From the NCBI GenBank assembly GCA_910584495.1, contig CAJUAR010000036.1:1-27375 (forward strand): a stretch of 27,375 nt of DNA. The letters are read 5' to 3'. Position numbers and translations under genes: made by a program. The notes beneath the pieces are model-generated. The model was given only the letters and a program-made list of their open reading frames with translations. It was not told where the DNA came from and searched no databases. The stretch comes from an uncultured Muribaculaceae bacterium (GTDB taxonomy: Bacteria > Bacteroidota > Bacteroidia > Bacteroidales > Muribaculaceae). Below, one piece after another: positions 1-7,891 of this stretch; position 1 is the first letter of the stretch, and every line of letters begins with the position of its first letter.

Positions 1-54
1 AAAGGGGTCAGTCCCGCGTGCCCGAAGGGGTCAAACACACGCGCCTTTTCCAGT

Positions 55-584
55 CGCCGAGGGCAGGAATGTAGGCGGCTTCCATTATCGACCCCACCCG
101 GAACGTGGCTTATGCATTGGCATTTGACCGCTCAATACGTCAGTCGCTTGCATCCCCAGTCATCGCCGACTCCGAGCATTTTTGGCCGAGGTTCCGCTTC
201 TCTTCACTTCGGCTAAAAACCGCTGCGTCCTTCGGGTCGAGAGATTACGACCTCCGGCTTGCCCTCCGCTTTTCCCCGACACCGCTCCTGCGTCACGGTG
301 TCGGGCGCGTATGTCTGCACCTGCGGTCATAAACTCTCTTTGACGGCTGCACTCTCGCTAACACCGACACCTCCGGCTGCGCCTACGGTGTCGGCTCGCT
401 TCCGTTCCGCTGTCAACCCGATGCCTCCGCTTGCTATTCCGAGCCGTCGATGCCGGTCTGCTTCGTTCCTTCCTCCATTAGTGCGGATGCCATACTGTCA
501 GCCCCGTTCCTCCCACCCATAGAGGAAGAAGCTGCCTACATTCCAAGCCCCCGGCACGTCCCCTTCATTCATCGTCTGCGACGC
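55..584. repeat. Tandem structured repeat, unit A
   Basis: First of three tandem units with a period of about 560 bp. No convincing reading frame runs through it. It contains three clear stem-loops: 179-191 with 207-219 (13 pairs, two of them G-T wobbles); 275-284 with 296-305 (10 perfect pairs, CCCGACACCG with CGGTGTCGGG); and 364-371 with 387-394 (CCGACACC with GGTGTCGG). The wobbles are G-U if the plus strand is transcribed but C-A mismatches on the minus strand, which favours a plus-strand RNA. Unit A is nearly identical to unit C over its whole length and more diverged from unit B. Function unknown. Confidence 0.85.
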
Positions 585-639
585 CGGTACATCGCCCTTG
601 CGGGGCATAGAGGATTATACGTCGTCGGCCGATGGCAAT

Positions 640-1085
640 GCCAGGATTATCGACCCCACCCGGAGCACGGAGATTGCCGTCTTTACGAACACTCCCTCCG
701 TCAGTCGATTGCGTCCTAAGCATCGCCAAGCCCGAGCATTTTTGGTCGAGGCTCCGCTGCTCTCCGCTTCGGCTAAAAAACGCTGCGGCCTTCGGGTCGA
801 GAGATTACGACCTCCGGCTTGCCCTCCGCTTTTCCCCGACACCGCTCCTGCGTCACGGTGTCGGGCGCGTATGTCTGCACCTGCGGTCATAAACTCTCTT
901 TGACGGCTACACTCTCGCTTGGCTCGCCACCTCCGGCTGCGCCTCCGGTGGCGACCCGCTTCCGTTCCGCTGTCAACCCGAAACCTCCGCTTGCTATTCC
1001 GGCTCGTCGATGCCATGCCGCCGCTCTCCATCCTCCGGTCGGCGCGAGCCGACAATCTCCGGGCTCCTCCCACCCATAGAGGAAG
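640..1085. repeat. Tandem structured repeat, unit B (diverged)
   Basis: Middle copy, offset 560 bp from unit A, shorter and more diverged. The stem at 835-865 is identical to that of unit A. The stem at 924-931 with 947-954 reads TCGCCACC with GGTGGCGA, differing from unit A at two base pairs, both compensated (C-G to T-A and A-T to C-G). In the stem at 739-751 with 767-779 one G-C pair becomes a T-G wobble and the helix is kept. It also has a private hairpin near 1040 (GTCGGC-GCGA-GCCGAC). Structure is retained while sequence drifts. Confidence 0.85.
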
Positions 1086-1173
1086 CTGTCATTGTCATTC
1101 AGTCCGTCGGCTACCTTTCGTAAATCGCGACGAGCGCATTGAGGTAATCGCCTGTGGCACTTGGTTCATTTGA

Positions 1174-1703
1174 CGCCGAGGGCAGATATGTAGTCGGCTT
1201 CCATTATCGACCCCATCCGGAACGTGGCTTATGCATTGGCATTTGACCGCTCAATACGTCAGTCGCTTGCATCCCCAGTCATCGCCGACTCCGAGCATTT
1301 TTGGCCGAGGTTCCGCTTCTCTTCACTTCGGCTAAAAACCGCTGCGTCCTTCGGGTCGAGAGATTACGACCTCCGGCTTGCCCTCCGCTTTTCCCCGACA
1401 CCGCTCCTGCGTCACGGTGTCGGGCGCGTATGTCTGCACCTGCGGTCATAAACTCTCTTTGACGGCTGCACTCTCGCTAACACCGACACCTCCGGCTGCG
1501 CCTACGGTGTCGGCTCGCTTCCGTTCCGCTGTCAACCCGATGCTTACGCTTGCTATTCCGAGCCGTCGATGCCGGTCTGCTTCGTTCCTTCCTCCAATCG
1601 CACGTATGCCATACTGTCAGCCGCGTTCCTCCCACCCATAGAGGAAGAAGCCGCCTACATTCCAAGCCCCCGGCACGTCCTTTTCATTCATCGTCTGCGA
1701 CGC
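1174..1703. repeat. Tandem structured repeat, unit C
   Basis: Third copy, offset 1119 bp from unit A and nearly identical to it, with the same three stem-loops (1298-1338, 1394-1424, 1483-1513). The closeness of A and C around a diverged B suggests recent duplication or gene conversion between the outer copies. Short frames in A and C look conserved only because the DNA is; in B the same frame encodes a different N-terminus, so they are not convincing genes. Confidence 0.85.
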
Positions 1704-2657
1704 TATGCCCACCCCAGGCCGATGCACGGTGCGCCGATGCACTGACTCCACTCCGGCTGTCCGCCAACCACTTCACTCACTCCGAGTTTGCCTACGGCTT
1801 AGGGCAAGGGCAGGTCGGCTTACTGTCTGCGGGGCAAGTCCCTCAACAGAAAGCCTGTCGCTCCGTGCCTCCGCGACACCTGCCGTCTGCTCTAATCCCA
1901 ATGTAGGCACTCCGAGTTCTCTGCGTTCCTTTGGCTGACAAGCCTTCCGTTACGCTCAACATCGTCATCACCGCACATCGCCGTCGTCAATCCCCTCGAC
2001 TTGATTGTATCTGCATCGAGGTAGAGCGGTGCTGTCGAGCGCGTTGAAATCCACGAGCGGAATTTCCACGCACACGGCAGCGATTTTACCGAGCAATGGG
2101 GTTGACTTTCTGCATATAGCGCTACGGCAAAAATTGGCGAACATTCGCAAATCCTCAGCGCAGTGGGGGCTGTCTATCGCCAGATTAGGGAGACACATTC
2201 TCCCTAAAACCCTTATTTGCTTAATTACCAATCATTTCACTCTTTCAACTCAGGGAGTTAACGGGAAAAGGTTGGAGATTGCCGTTAATAGGTGTTAATC
2301 GCGACTGCATAGCAAGGTCGCAATTTGCTCATCTACCGCACAATGGCTCTGCATATTCCGCTCTCTAAAGTGGTCTGAGCGGAAAGAACACGGAGGGCGG
2401 TGGGGGGTGTCTGAAGCCACGACGGGGGCACGCCCCCGTAACCCCCAATGTCTTGAATTTCAGCAAGCTGTAAATTGCAAGCCACTACAAATCGCGGACT
2501 TCTGAAATGCTGCAATTTGCTTTATATCAGTGAGTAACAGCCGTTTTAACGTTACGGTTATCCGCTGATACTCTTTCTCGGACGAATGTTCTATCGAAAA
2601 AATTCAGCTTCCGTGAGGTCTAAATTTTTACGATATTCCCTGATATGCCGATTTTGC
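1704..2657. other. Non-coding stretch with no recognisable gene
   Basis: About 950 bases after the last repeat unit. Short frames exist on both strands (for example 1968-2231 minus and 2005-2298 plus) but none has a recognisable domain, start context or promoter. The visible structure is a small hairpin near 2300-2320 (GCGAC with GTCGC), the G/C-rich palindrome at 2422-2439, and repeated TGCAATTTGC-like words around 2320-2520. An origin of transfer would be plausible here in a mobilisable element, but I see no diagnostic nic motif and no relaxase gene. Confidence 0.5.
2422..2439. repeat. G/C-rich palindrome ACGGGGGC-AC-GCCCCCGT
   Basis: Perfect 8-base inverted repeat around a 2-base centre in otherwise mixed-composition non-coding DNA. 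It could be a protein-binding palindrome or part of a transfer origin; no T-run follows it, so an intrinsic terminator is unlikely. Confidence 0.6.
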
Positions 2658-2705
2658 AGAAAAAGCGAGCCGACAGACACCATTTTGCTATGGCATCTGT
2701 CGGCT
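2658..2705 (-). terminator. Intrinsic terminator after the VirE-N/PriCT gene
   Basis: Arms AGCCGACAGA (2668-2677) and TCTGTCGGCT (2696-2705) pair perfectly, with an inner CCAT/ATGG extension. On the minus strand the stem is followed by CGCTTTTTC. It lies about 30 bases past the stop codon of the VirE-N-like gene and marks the end of that unit. Confidence 0.8.
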
Positions 2706-2733
2706 GATTTTCAGAGTACCTTTGGAGACTATC

Positions 2734-3612
2734 TCACACCTTCAACCCTGCATTCTTGCACAGGTGGAAAAATGTGCCGAGTCCTATGCGGCGGGTAGAG
2801 CGCAGAAGATTGGTGAATTTGCGGTCGCATTCAGCGGCATTGTATTTCGGATTTTGCGAGCTGCAAAGATGAAACCATTGCCGACCGCTTTCTCCAAGTG
2901 TGGATAGCGCGGCACCAATCTTCATCCAGTCTTCATAATTGGCAGTGAGGTCGATGTGGTACATCTCTATGTCCCGGCATAATGCTGCCACTTTGTCGCC
3001 GGCATCTATCTCACTGAAATGGTAATCGAAACCGCGCCGGATTGGCGGCGGCTCGCGGTAAATGCCGGAAAAAGGTACTGCATTGAGATTGACATACTGA
3101 TGCAGGTCGTAGCTCTGACATCGAAGGCGGCACACATCGCCGCAAGCGCGGTCGATGTTTATGCCGATGTCATCGAACTTCCGCACCAACATCTTGAACT
3201 GCGCCACGTGCATATCGGGATATTTCAGCGGTATAATCAGGAAATATCCATTGCCGCTGACTGAATGGGCGGCAAATGCAACTTCTTCAATCTTTGAGAG
3301 GGTGTCCTCTATCAGACTGTCAAAGTTGCCGATATGCAGATTGTCCTTGCGGTCGATGTCTACGCAAATCAGTCCGCTGTGCTGTGCAAGGTTTTCGGCT
3401 GACCGCTTGGGCGAGAAGATGCCGCTTATCGTTGCCTGAGGGAGCGACAGCTTTATCTGCTTGCGCTTCGTTGGGTCTACCGTGGCCCGCAACTCATTGA
3501 TGGCGTCGTACTCCACATTGTTGAGAAAGTCGTACAGAGTGGAAATATGGCCGGAGGTGTCATGGACACCACGGTAGACGCTTATTTTTATCTGTCTGAA
3601 ATCGATTTTCAT
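2734..3612 (-). CDS. VirE-N / PriCT-2 (BT4734-like) mobile-element protein
   Basis: 292 residues from the ATG at 3612. The N-terminal part (about 1-190) matches the VirE-N/BT4734-like domain seen in Bacteroidales mobile elements, with the primase-like acidic stretch GLICVDIDRKDN at 80-91 and SVSGNGYFLIIPL further on. The C-terminal ~80 residues (NYEDWMKIGAALSTLG, then the FHLC end) match the PriCT-2 domain found after primase-polymerase domains. A replication or mobilisation role for the element is inferred; chemistry is not established for this family. The frame stays open to 3705, but that extension overlaps an inverted repeat and the domain starts at KIDFRQIKISVYRG, so I chose 3612. The gene follows DUF3987 after a 217-base gap and ends at a terminator. 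Confidence 0.8.
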   Translation of the reverse strand: MKIDFRQIKISVYRGVHDTSGHISTLYDFLNNVEYDAINELRATVDPTKRKQIKLSLPQATISGIFSPKRSAENLAQHSGLICVDIDRKDNLHIGNFDSLIEDTLSKIEEVAFAAHSVSGNGYFLIIPLKYPDMHVAQFKMLVRKFDDIGINIDRACGDVCRLRCQSYDLHQYVNLNAVPFSGIYREPPPIRRGFDYHFSEIDAGDKVAALCRDIEMYHIDLTANYEDWMKIGAALSTLGESGRQWFHLCSSQNPKYNAAECDRKFTNLLRSTRRIGLGTFFHLCKNAGLKV

Positions 3613-3704
3613 AATCTCGGTTTTATTTTTGCCTCGATGCTCTGAGGTTAAGTTAATTTTTGGCGTAGCTGCTTTTATTTCAGTGAGTTGGGCGTTTATC
3701 GGCA

Positions 3705-3754
3705 TTAACCAAATCGAAAAATTTTCGACTTTTCAATTTCATGGATTTGGTTAA
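3705..3754. repeat. 11-bp inverted repeat TTAACCAAATC / GATTTGGTTAA
   Basis: Perfect arms at 3705-3715 and 3744-3754, with a smaller nested palindrome CGAAAAATTTTCG between them. It lies between DUF3987 and the VirE-N-like gene. It could be an operator or an mRNA processing/stability hairpin; no T-run follows on the minus strand. Its presence argues for the downstream start of the VirE-N-like gene. Confidence 0.6.
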
Positions 3755-3829
3755 CCCCCTGTGAATGGCTTCTTTGCTGATTTTCAACATAATTGCTACT
3801 TTGTAAACCTTAACCTCGGAGTCTCGATT

Positions 3830-5194
3830 TCATTTTTCATTGCGCACTTTGGAGATGTAGGCAGGTGAGCACCCTATGAGGCTGGCAAGACGGTTGCCGG
3901 AGATGTTCGGGAAGCGCGTAAACAGCTCCCGGATAATGTCTGCATTGCTGACCTCCTTAGGAGGCTTCGGTTGCGGATCATCTGTAATCTTCGCGTAGAC
4001 CAGCAGCGCCATTCGCTCGAAATAGTCCATGCAGCGGATGGAGTATGCCATCGTCCCTTCATGCAGGGTGTAATAGTCGTTGCGCTGACCGCGTTCCTCT
4101 GCCACTTCGAGTGCATGGACTATTCCGGCATAGCGGAGCACCTGTATCTGAAGTTTGCTGTATATCGAGGCGATGTAGTCGTTGGGCGCCTTGCGTTTCT
4201 TCTCCTGAAGGATATTGTAATAGTCCTCATAGAGCCGGTCGGCGCCTTCACTGAGCGTCACCATGCCGTCACTGTTGCGGAACAGGGTGTAATGGTAGCC
4301 GTCGGGCGAGTGATAGATGCCGTCGTAAAGCATCCGTATTGTCAGCGCCCAACGCTGCTCAATGTCGAACGGCAGTTTCTTGTGGCTTCGTTTAGGATAG
4401 TCGATATCCTCGACAATGCAAAACAGGAAACGCTGGTTCAGACCGTTGGTCATGAACAGTTCGCTACCGAATGTCGGGCGAAGCATCCCGGTCTGCAGGT
4501 CACCGATGATGCTGCAGAACGGGTTCTTGATGAGCATTGTGAAACCGTTGCGCCGGTCAACCTTGATGTCCTCGCAGTCGAACAGACGCAGGAGTTTCGA
4601 GATGGGAGCAGTGCCACCGTTGGTGTACTGGTTCTTGGCGTCGAACATCCCCTTCAGTTCGGGGTAGATACCAATCACCCCTCGCTTGCTGGCGCCGCTG
4701 TCATTGTGGCCGTCGCTGTCTGTCTCATTGTTCATAAACAGGATTTCGCTGCGACGCTCGTCCGTGCAGTCGTCGAGAACGATGGCCGGACACCGCGGTT
4801 CATCGCCACGCTCTTTGGCCGGTTGCCCTTTCCAATCGTCATGCACCTTCTTGTATTCGGCATACAGTTCCGCGTCGATTTTGCGAAGCGGCGCCGTGAC
4901 GAGTTTCATGGGGTACGATTTATTACTACCGCTACGGGCCACCGACACGAACCACAGCACAAGCGAGTTGTGGTACTTGCCCTCGTTGACTCTGATTTTC
5001 TTACCGACAGCCGTTGCCGCCGTCGCAAGAGCGGCTACAGTCACGAACTCGCGCGGACAATGATAGATGTCGCAGACAGCTTCGATGTAAGTCCTGACCG
5101 ACTCGGGCAGACCGTCAATCGGCAGTTCTGACCCGGCGTTGAGCGAAGCCCTCCCGCTCAACTTGATTTCTACTTTATCAGCCATAGCCATCAT
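3830..5194 (-). CDS. DUF3987 family protein (mobile-element P-loop protein)
   Basis: 454 residues from ATG 5194. A P-loop-like GSNKS lies at about 89-93 (within SVARSGSNKSYPM) and a Walker-B-like AIVLDD at about 137-142, the layout usual in DUF3987 proteins of Bacteroidales integrative elements. The last ~40 residues form an HTH-like tail (ISGNRLASLIGCSPAYISKV). The frame stays open upstream to 5431, but that part lies over the HTH gene in another frame and looks non-coding. The start overlaps the HTH stop as ATGA, so translation is probably coupled. In related elements this protein sits between the excisionase-like HTH gene and primase/mobilisation genes. ATPase activity is inferred from motifs only. 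Confidence 0.85.
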   Translation of the reverse strand: MMAMADKVEIKLSGRASLNAGSELPIDGLPESVRTYIEAVCDIYHCPREFVTVAALATAATAVGKKIRVNEGKYHNSLVLWFVSVARSGSNKSYPMKLVTAPLRKIDAELYAEYKKVHDDWKGQPAKERGDEPRCPAIVLDDCTDERRSEILFMNNETDSDGHNDSGASKRGVIGIYPELKGMFDAKNQYTNGGTAPISKLLRLFDCEDIKVDRRNGFTMLIKNPFCSIIGDLQTGMLRPTFGSELFMTNGLNQRFLFCIVEDIDYPKRSHKKLPFDIEQRWALTIRMLYDGIYHSPDGYHYTLFRNSDGMVTLSEGADRLYEDYYNILQEKKRKAPNDYIASIYSKLQIQVLRYAGIVHALEVAEERGQRNDYYTLHEGTMAYSIRCMDYFERMALLVYAKITDDPQPKPPKEVSNADIIRELFTRFPNISGNRLASLIGCSPAYISKVRNEK

Positions 5195-5529
5195 TTTTTG
5201 CGGTTTTCGGTAAGTGCTTCGACTTCGGAACGGCGGTAGCGGCGTTTGCCGCCCACCTCTATCTTTGTTAGCAGTCCGGCCTTGTCCCAGCGATAGAGTG
5301 TCATCTTCGACACTTTCAGCATCGCCGACACTTCGTCGATGGTCAGCAGTTCTTTCGACAGGTCGGCACGCTCCAACTGCAAACGCGCGATGTCTGCGGC
5401 CTGACTGATGAGCTTGTGTGCGAACTCGCACAAGTCTCCGGCGTTGATTTGGAAGATGGCGTTAGGCATTCGCGTTGCCATTTCCAGGATGTCTACTGAC
5501 GGGTTCTGAACTGGTATATTGTATGACAT
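5191..5529 (-). CDS. Helix-turn-helix excisionase-like DNA-binding protein
   Basis: 112 residues from ATG 5529. The C-terminal half (about 62-108) is a MerR/excisionase-type winged helix: LLTIDEVSAMLKVSKMTLYR, then WDKAGLL, then the basic wing KRRYRRSEVEAL. Proteins of this kind stand next to DUF3987 in Bacteroidales integrative elements and act as recombination-directionality factors or transcription regulators; which applies here is unknown. An upstream ATG at 5550 would add seven residues, but 5529 (MSYNIPVQ) fits the family better. It has its own promoter at 5645-5676 and a ~110-base leader containing a GATAAC/GTTATC inverted repeat. Confidence 0.8.
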   Translation of the reverse strand: MSYNIPVQNPSVDILEMATRMPNAIFQINAGDLCEFAHKLISQAADIARLQLERADLSKELLTIDEVSAMLKVSKMTLYRWDKAGLLTKIEVGGKRRYRRSEVEALTENRKK

Positions 5530-5644
5530 TATATTTGTGCCCTCACGCAATAACGGTGCTCTCGCGTCGCTTCGGACTATGTCATCTGATAACTTCGGCT
5601 CTCGGTCGTTGAGCAGCGCCAGTCCGTTGTTATCGGATGCACTG

Positions 5645-5676
5645 CAAAGTTACCCGGTGAAGTCTCTTTTTGAAAA
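5645..5676 (-). promoter_or_regulatory. Promoter for the HTH-DUF3987 operon
   Basis: The minus strand carries TAACTTTG at 5652-5645, a perfect match to the Bacteroidota -7 box TAnnTTTG. A TTTT lies 20 bases upstream at the -33 position (partial match). Transcription would start near 5640, leaving a leader of about 110 bases before ATG 5529. Confidence 0.7.
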
Positions 5677-6028
5677 GACACATTTTTGACTTAATGTGCT
5701 GATAGGTTCAAACAACTGAAATTAAGCCGTTTGACTATACGCTTCTCTATATATCGTCAAATACTTACAACATTGCCGCAGATGTCTCTGAAGCATTTTT
5801 TAGCTCTTTTCATTCGGTGTAATATACTAATTGACACTAATTTACTCACATAAATTGCCATGTCAGATATTCAGTAATTCAAAATCGTAGAAATAACAGA
5901 ATTCATAATTTTGCCTCTTTAAATCACTGCGATTATTTTTCAAGCGAATACAACAGATTTTGTTAGGTTTCTACATGCAAAAACCTAACAAAAGCTGGCC
6001 AAATATTATAGAAGAATAGAATCTGAAC
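5653..6028. other. AT-rich intergenic region
   Basis: About 375 bases with no gene between the cargo operon and the HTH promoter. Apart from the upstream part of that promoter, the only clear structure is a perfect 13-base inverted repeat (5958-5970 and 5981-5993). Confidence 0.6.
5958..5993 (-). terminator. 13-bp inverted repeat, possible terminator of the cargo operon
   Basis: Arms TTTTGTTAGGTTT and AAACCTAACAAAA pair perfectly around a 10-base loop, 36 bases past the stop of the last cargo gene. The stem is A/T-rich with only short T-runs, so termination or transcript-end protection is plausible but not certain. Confidence 0.5.
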
Positions 6029-6355
6029 TTAAAAATTTTCAAACCTTTCCTTCAAATCATCAGGAAGTCCGGCAATGTCCTCGCCGGTGAGATAGCCGTC
6101 GTGGAGCAGGTTCAGAAGTCCGATTATCAGCATTGAGTTTCTGTAATAATCTTCCATCTGCATTGCCTCCTTGTAGAATTTACGCACCTTGTCGGTAATC
6201 AGCATCGAGCGGTCGAACTCGTTGCCGATTTCATCATCGAATGGCTTATCAAGCAATTCGCGCAGCTCTGACTGCCACTGTGCGTGGCGTCTCAGTATTC
6301 CTTTGCGTAGCAGCTCTTTCACCTGTTTCTTTTCTCCCTTGGTCAGTTCTCTCAT
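6029..6355 (-). CDS. Small conserved-type hypothetical protein (cargo operon, 4th gene)
   Basis: 108 residues, charged and predicted mostly helical, starting MRELTKGEKKQVKELLRKGI. I see no signal peptide, membrane segment or catalytic motif, and I do not recognise a family. It begins four bases after the phosphoesterase stop and is the last gene of the four-gene operon, so it is probably co-transcribed. Helical, acidic C-terminal features (LTGEDIAGLPDDLKERFENF) would suit a protein-interaction partner, but that is speculation. Confidence 0.65.
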   Translation of the reverse strand: MRELTKGEKKQVKELLRKGILRRHAQWQSELRELLDKPFDDEIGNEFDRSMLITDKVRKFYKEAMQMEDYYRNSMLIIGLLNLLHDGYLTGEDIAGLPDDLKERFENF

Positions 6356-6359
6356 GGTA

Positions 6360-7121
6360 CTATAATTCTATAAATTTGTCGGGACTGAATGTGCCGTGCT
6401 CGTTGGCAAACACATAGCCGAGTTGATTTGACACGATTTTTGTGCCACCAATCTCGCCATCGATGTTTCTGTGCGAGTGCCCGTATATCCAGTAATCTAT
6501 CGGCAGTGATTCTATCATGATGTTCAGTTCGGAGGTAAAGGCACCGTTGATGCGGCTACCTTTGAACTCGTCGGCCATGAGGTCGAACGAGGGAACATGA
6601 TGGGTCACAACAATACGCTTTCGGGCCGTACTTTCTTCAACGCTGCGCTTGATAAAATCAACGCAACGCTCATGTTCATCGTTGAATCTGTCCCAACTCA
6701 GCCGGTATTCTCCATTGCGTATCCGCCGGAAGTCTGTAACGCCATGCTCAGTGAAATATGCCTCCGCAGGGTGTATCTTTGCCCAAAGCGTTGACATTAT
6801 CAGGTCAATATCCTCTATGCGGACAACCTTGTTATAGACCGCCGCCACATTTAGCCGTATCTGCTCCGTCCATCCTTCAGTCAGGGCGTTGATGTCAAAG
6901 CCTTTATACAGTTCATGATTGCCAGGAACAATCAACGTCTGCTCGAAGTTGTCGGCGCACCAGTCCCAAAACGGATGCTTGGAATACATCTCGTCGCCGA
7001 GGTAGCCAATATCTCCGGCCAAAACGAGTATTTCTCCGACGGGCACCAAAAGATTTTCACGAAGCCAACGGCTGTTTTCGTGAAACTCAAGGTGCAGGTC
7101 AGATGCGTATTGTAATTTCAT
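6360..7121 (-). CDS. Calcineurin-like metallophosphoesterase
   Basis: 253 residues with all metal-binding motifs of the family in order: SDLHLEFH (D8, H10), GDIG (D37), GNHE (N68, H69), VTHH (H174/H175) and GHSHRN (H215, H217). Soluble, no signal peptide. The family hydrolyses phosphomono- or diesters with a two-metal centre; the substrate cannot be read from the sequence. The ATG overlaps the nucleotidyltransferase stop by one base (TAATG), which implies translational coupling. Pairing with a nucleotidyltransferase suggests it could remove a nucleotide modification or cleave a nucleotide product, an inference only. Confidence 0.9.
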   Translation of the reverse strand: MKLQYASDLHLEFHENSRWLRENLLVPVGEILVLAGDIGYLGDEMYSKHPFWDWCADNFEQTLIVPGNHELYKGFDINALTEGWTEQIRLNVAAVYNKVVRIEDIDLIMSTLWAKIHPAEAYFTEHGVTDFRRIRNGEYRLSWDRFNDEHERCVDFIKRSVEESTARKRIVVTHHVPSFDLMADEFKGSRINGAFTSELNIMIESLPIDYWIYGHSHRNIDGEIGGTKIVSNQLGYVFANEHGTFSPDKFIEL

Positions 7122-7891
7122 TATTGTAAGGTGTAAAAGGTCGGCAAAGCTTCAAGATATGTTCTTATGGCTGTTGCAGAACTGCGCAGCGCATCCTGCA
7201 ACGACTGATTGGGAAGCGTTGCCAACAAGCCATTTGAGAACTCCTGCATGGTATCTGCAATTTCACAGTCAACAATGGCCTGACTTGCGCCGGTCATTGT
7301 CGCCGCAAGTTTCAGTACGTCGTTGCGATGCTTCAAGATGTCTTTGGTATTGACCTTCTTTCCGGCCTCTCTGTCTGCGATAAGGTTGAGATATGCTCTC
7401 GCTTTAAGCGCCATCAGTGCCAACGGGGCAGCATATCGCAGACCGTTGCTGACAAAAGAGTTTTGCACCGTCAGATTATAATACGGCTCATCGAGAATTA
7501 TTGTCGAAAGACTCGACACCTCGCCATCGATTGGCAATGGCTCGGTATGTGCCGCCGAAGAAAAGATTTCGTTGTGTCGCGACAACAACTCAATCTTTAT
7601 CGGGAAACCTGCTTTGCCGTTATCAAAGCTATACAGCACGTATTTCGGACTCTCATCCTTATGCCTTCTCATTCCGGGGCGATACTCGCCCTCGGCGATG
7701 AACGTCCAGAATGCCTTGGCAAATTCCGGCGTCATGTTCTCGACGATAACGACAATGTCAATATCCATTGTCGCACGTGGGCGCATCTCGGTGTGGCTCA
7801 GCACTTCGTCACAGGCTGTTCCGCCTATAATCACGAAATTGTCCGAGAATTGCGCGAAACTTTCTCTGAATCTGTCAAGACCTCCTACCAT
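7121..7891 (-). CDS. AbiEii-like nucleotidyltransferase (type IV toxin-like)
   Basis: 256 residues. The N-terminus has the DNA polymerase beta-type nucleotidyltransferase signature: VIIGGTAC (G23-G24) followed by TMDIDIVV (D43, D45), as in AbiEii/MenA-like toxins and MNT-type enzymes. A mainly helical C-terminal part follows. AbiEii-type toxins transfer nucleotides to RNA targets and are paired with a winged-helix AbiEi antitoxin encoded just upstream, as here (7-base overlap with the preceding gene). Whether this enzyme is toxic is not shown. Unlike minimal AbiE pairs, two more genes follow without a gap. Confidence 0.8.
   Translation of the reverse strand: MVGGLDRFRESFAQFSDNFVIIGGTACDEVLSHTEMRPRATMDIDIVVIVENMTPEFAKAFWTFIAEGEYRPGMRRHKDESPKYVLYSFDNGKAGFPIKIELLSRHNEIFSSAAHTEPLPIDGEVSSLSTIILDEPYYNLTVQNSFVSNGLRYAAPLALMALKARAYLNLIADREAGKKVNTKDILKHRNDVLKLAATMTGASQAIVDCEIADTMQEFSNGLLATLPNQSLQDALRSSATAIRTYLEALPTFYTLQ

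Noticed and set aside
105..1451. Short identical frames (about 75-87 residues) repeated in the left array
   Set aside because: They are identical only where the DNA is identical. The middle unit has a different frame and the base changes preserve stems rather than codons.
55..1703. CRISPR array or diversity-generating retroelement
   Set aside because: Units are ~560 bp with no short repeat-spacer pattern, no cas genes and no reverse transcriptase. Changes are not adenine-biased.
1968..2231. 87-residue minus-strand frame after the repeats
   Set aside because: No recognised domain, no promoter or start context; too weak to call a gene.
3971..5131. 386-residue plus-strand frame
   Set aside because: It lies wholly antisense to the DUF3987 gene, has no recognisable domain, and mirrors that gene's codon pattern.
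5908..5915. Plus-strand TAATTTTG box as a promoter
   Set aside because: No -33 element at the right distance and no plus-strand gene downstream; probably chance in AT-rich DNA.
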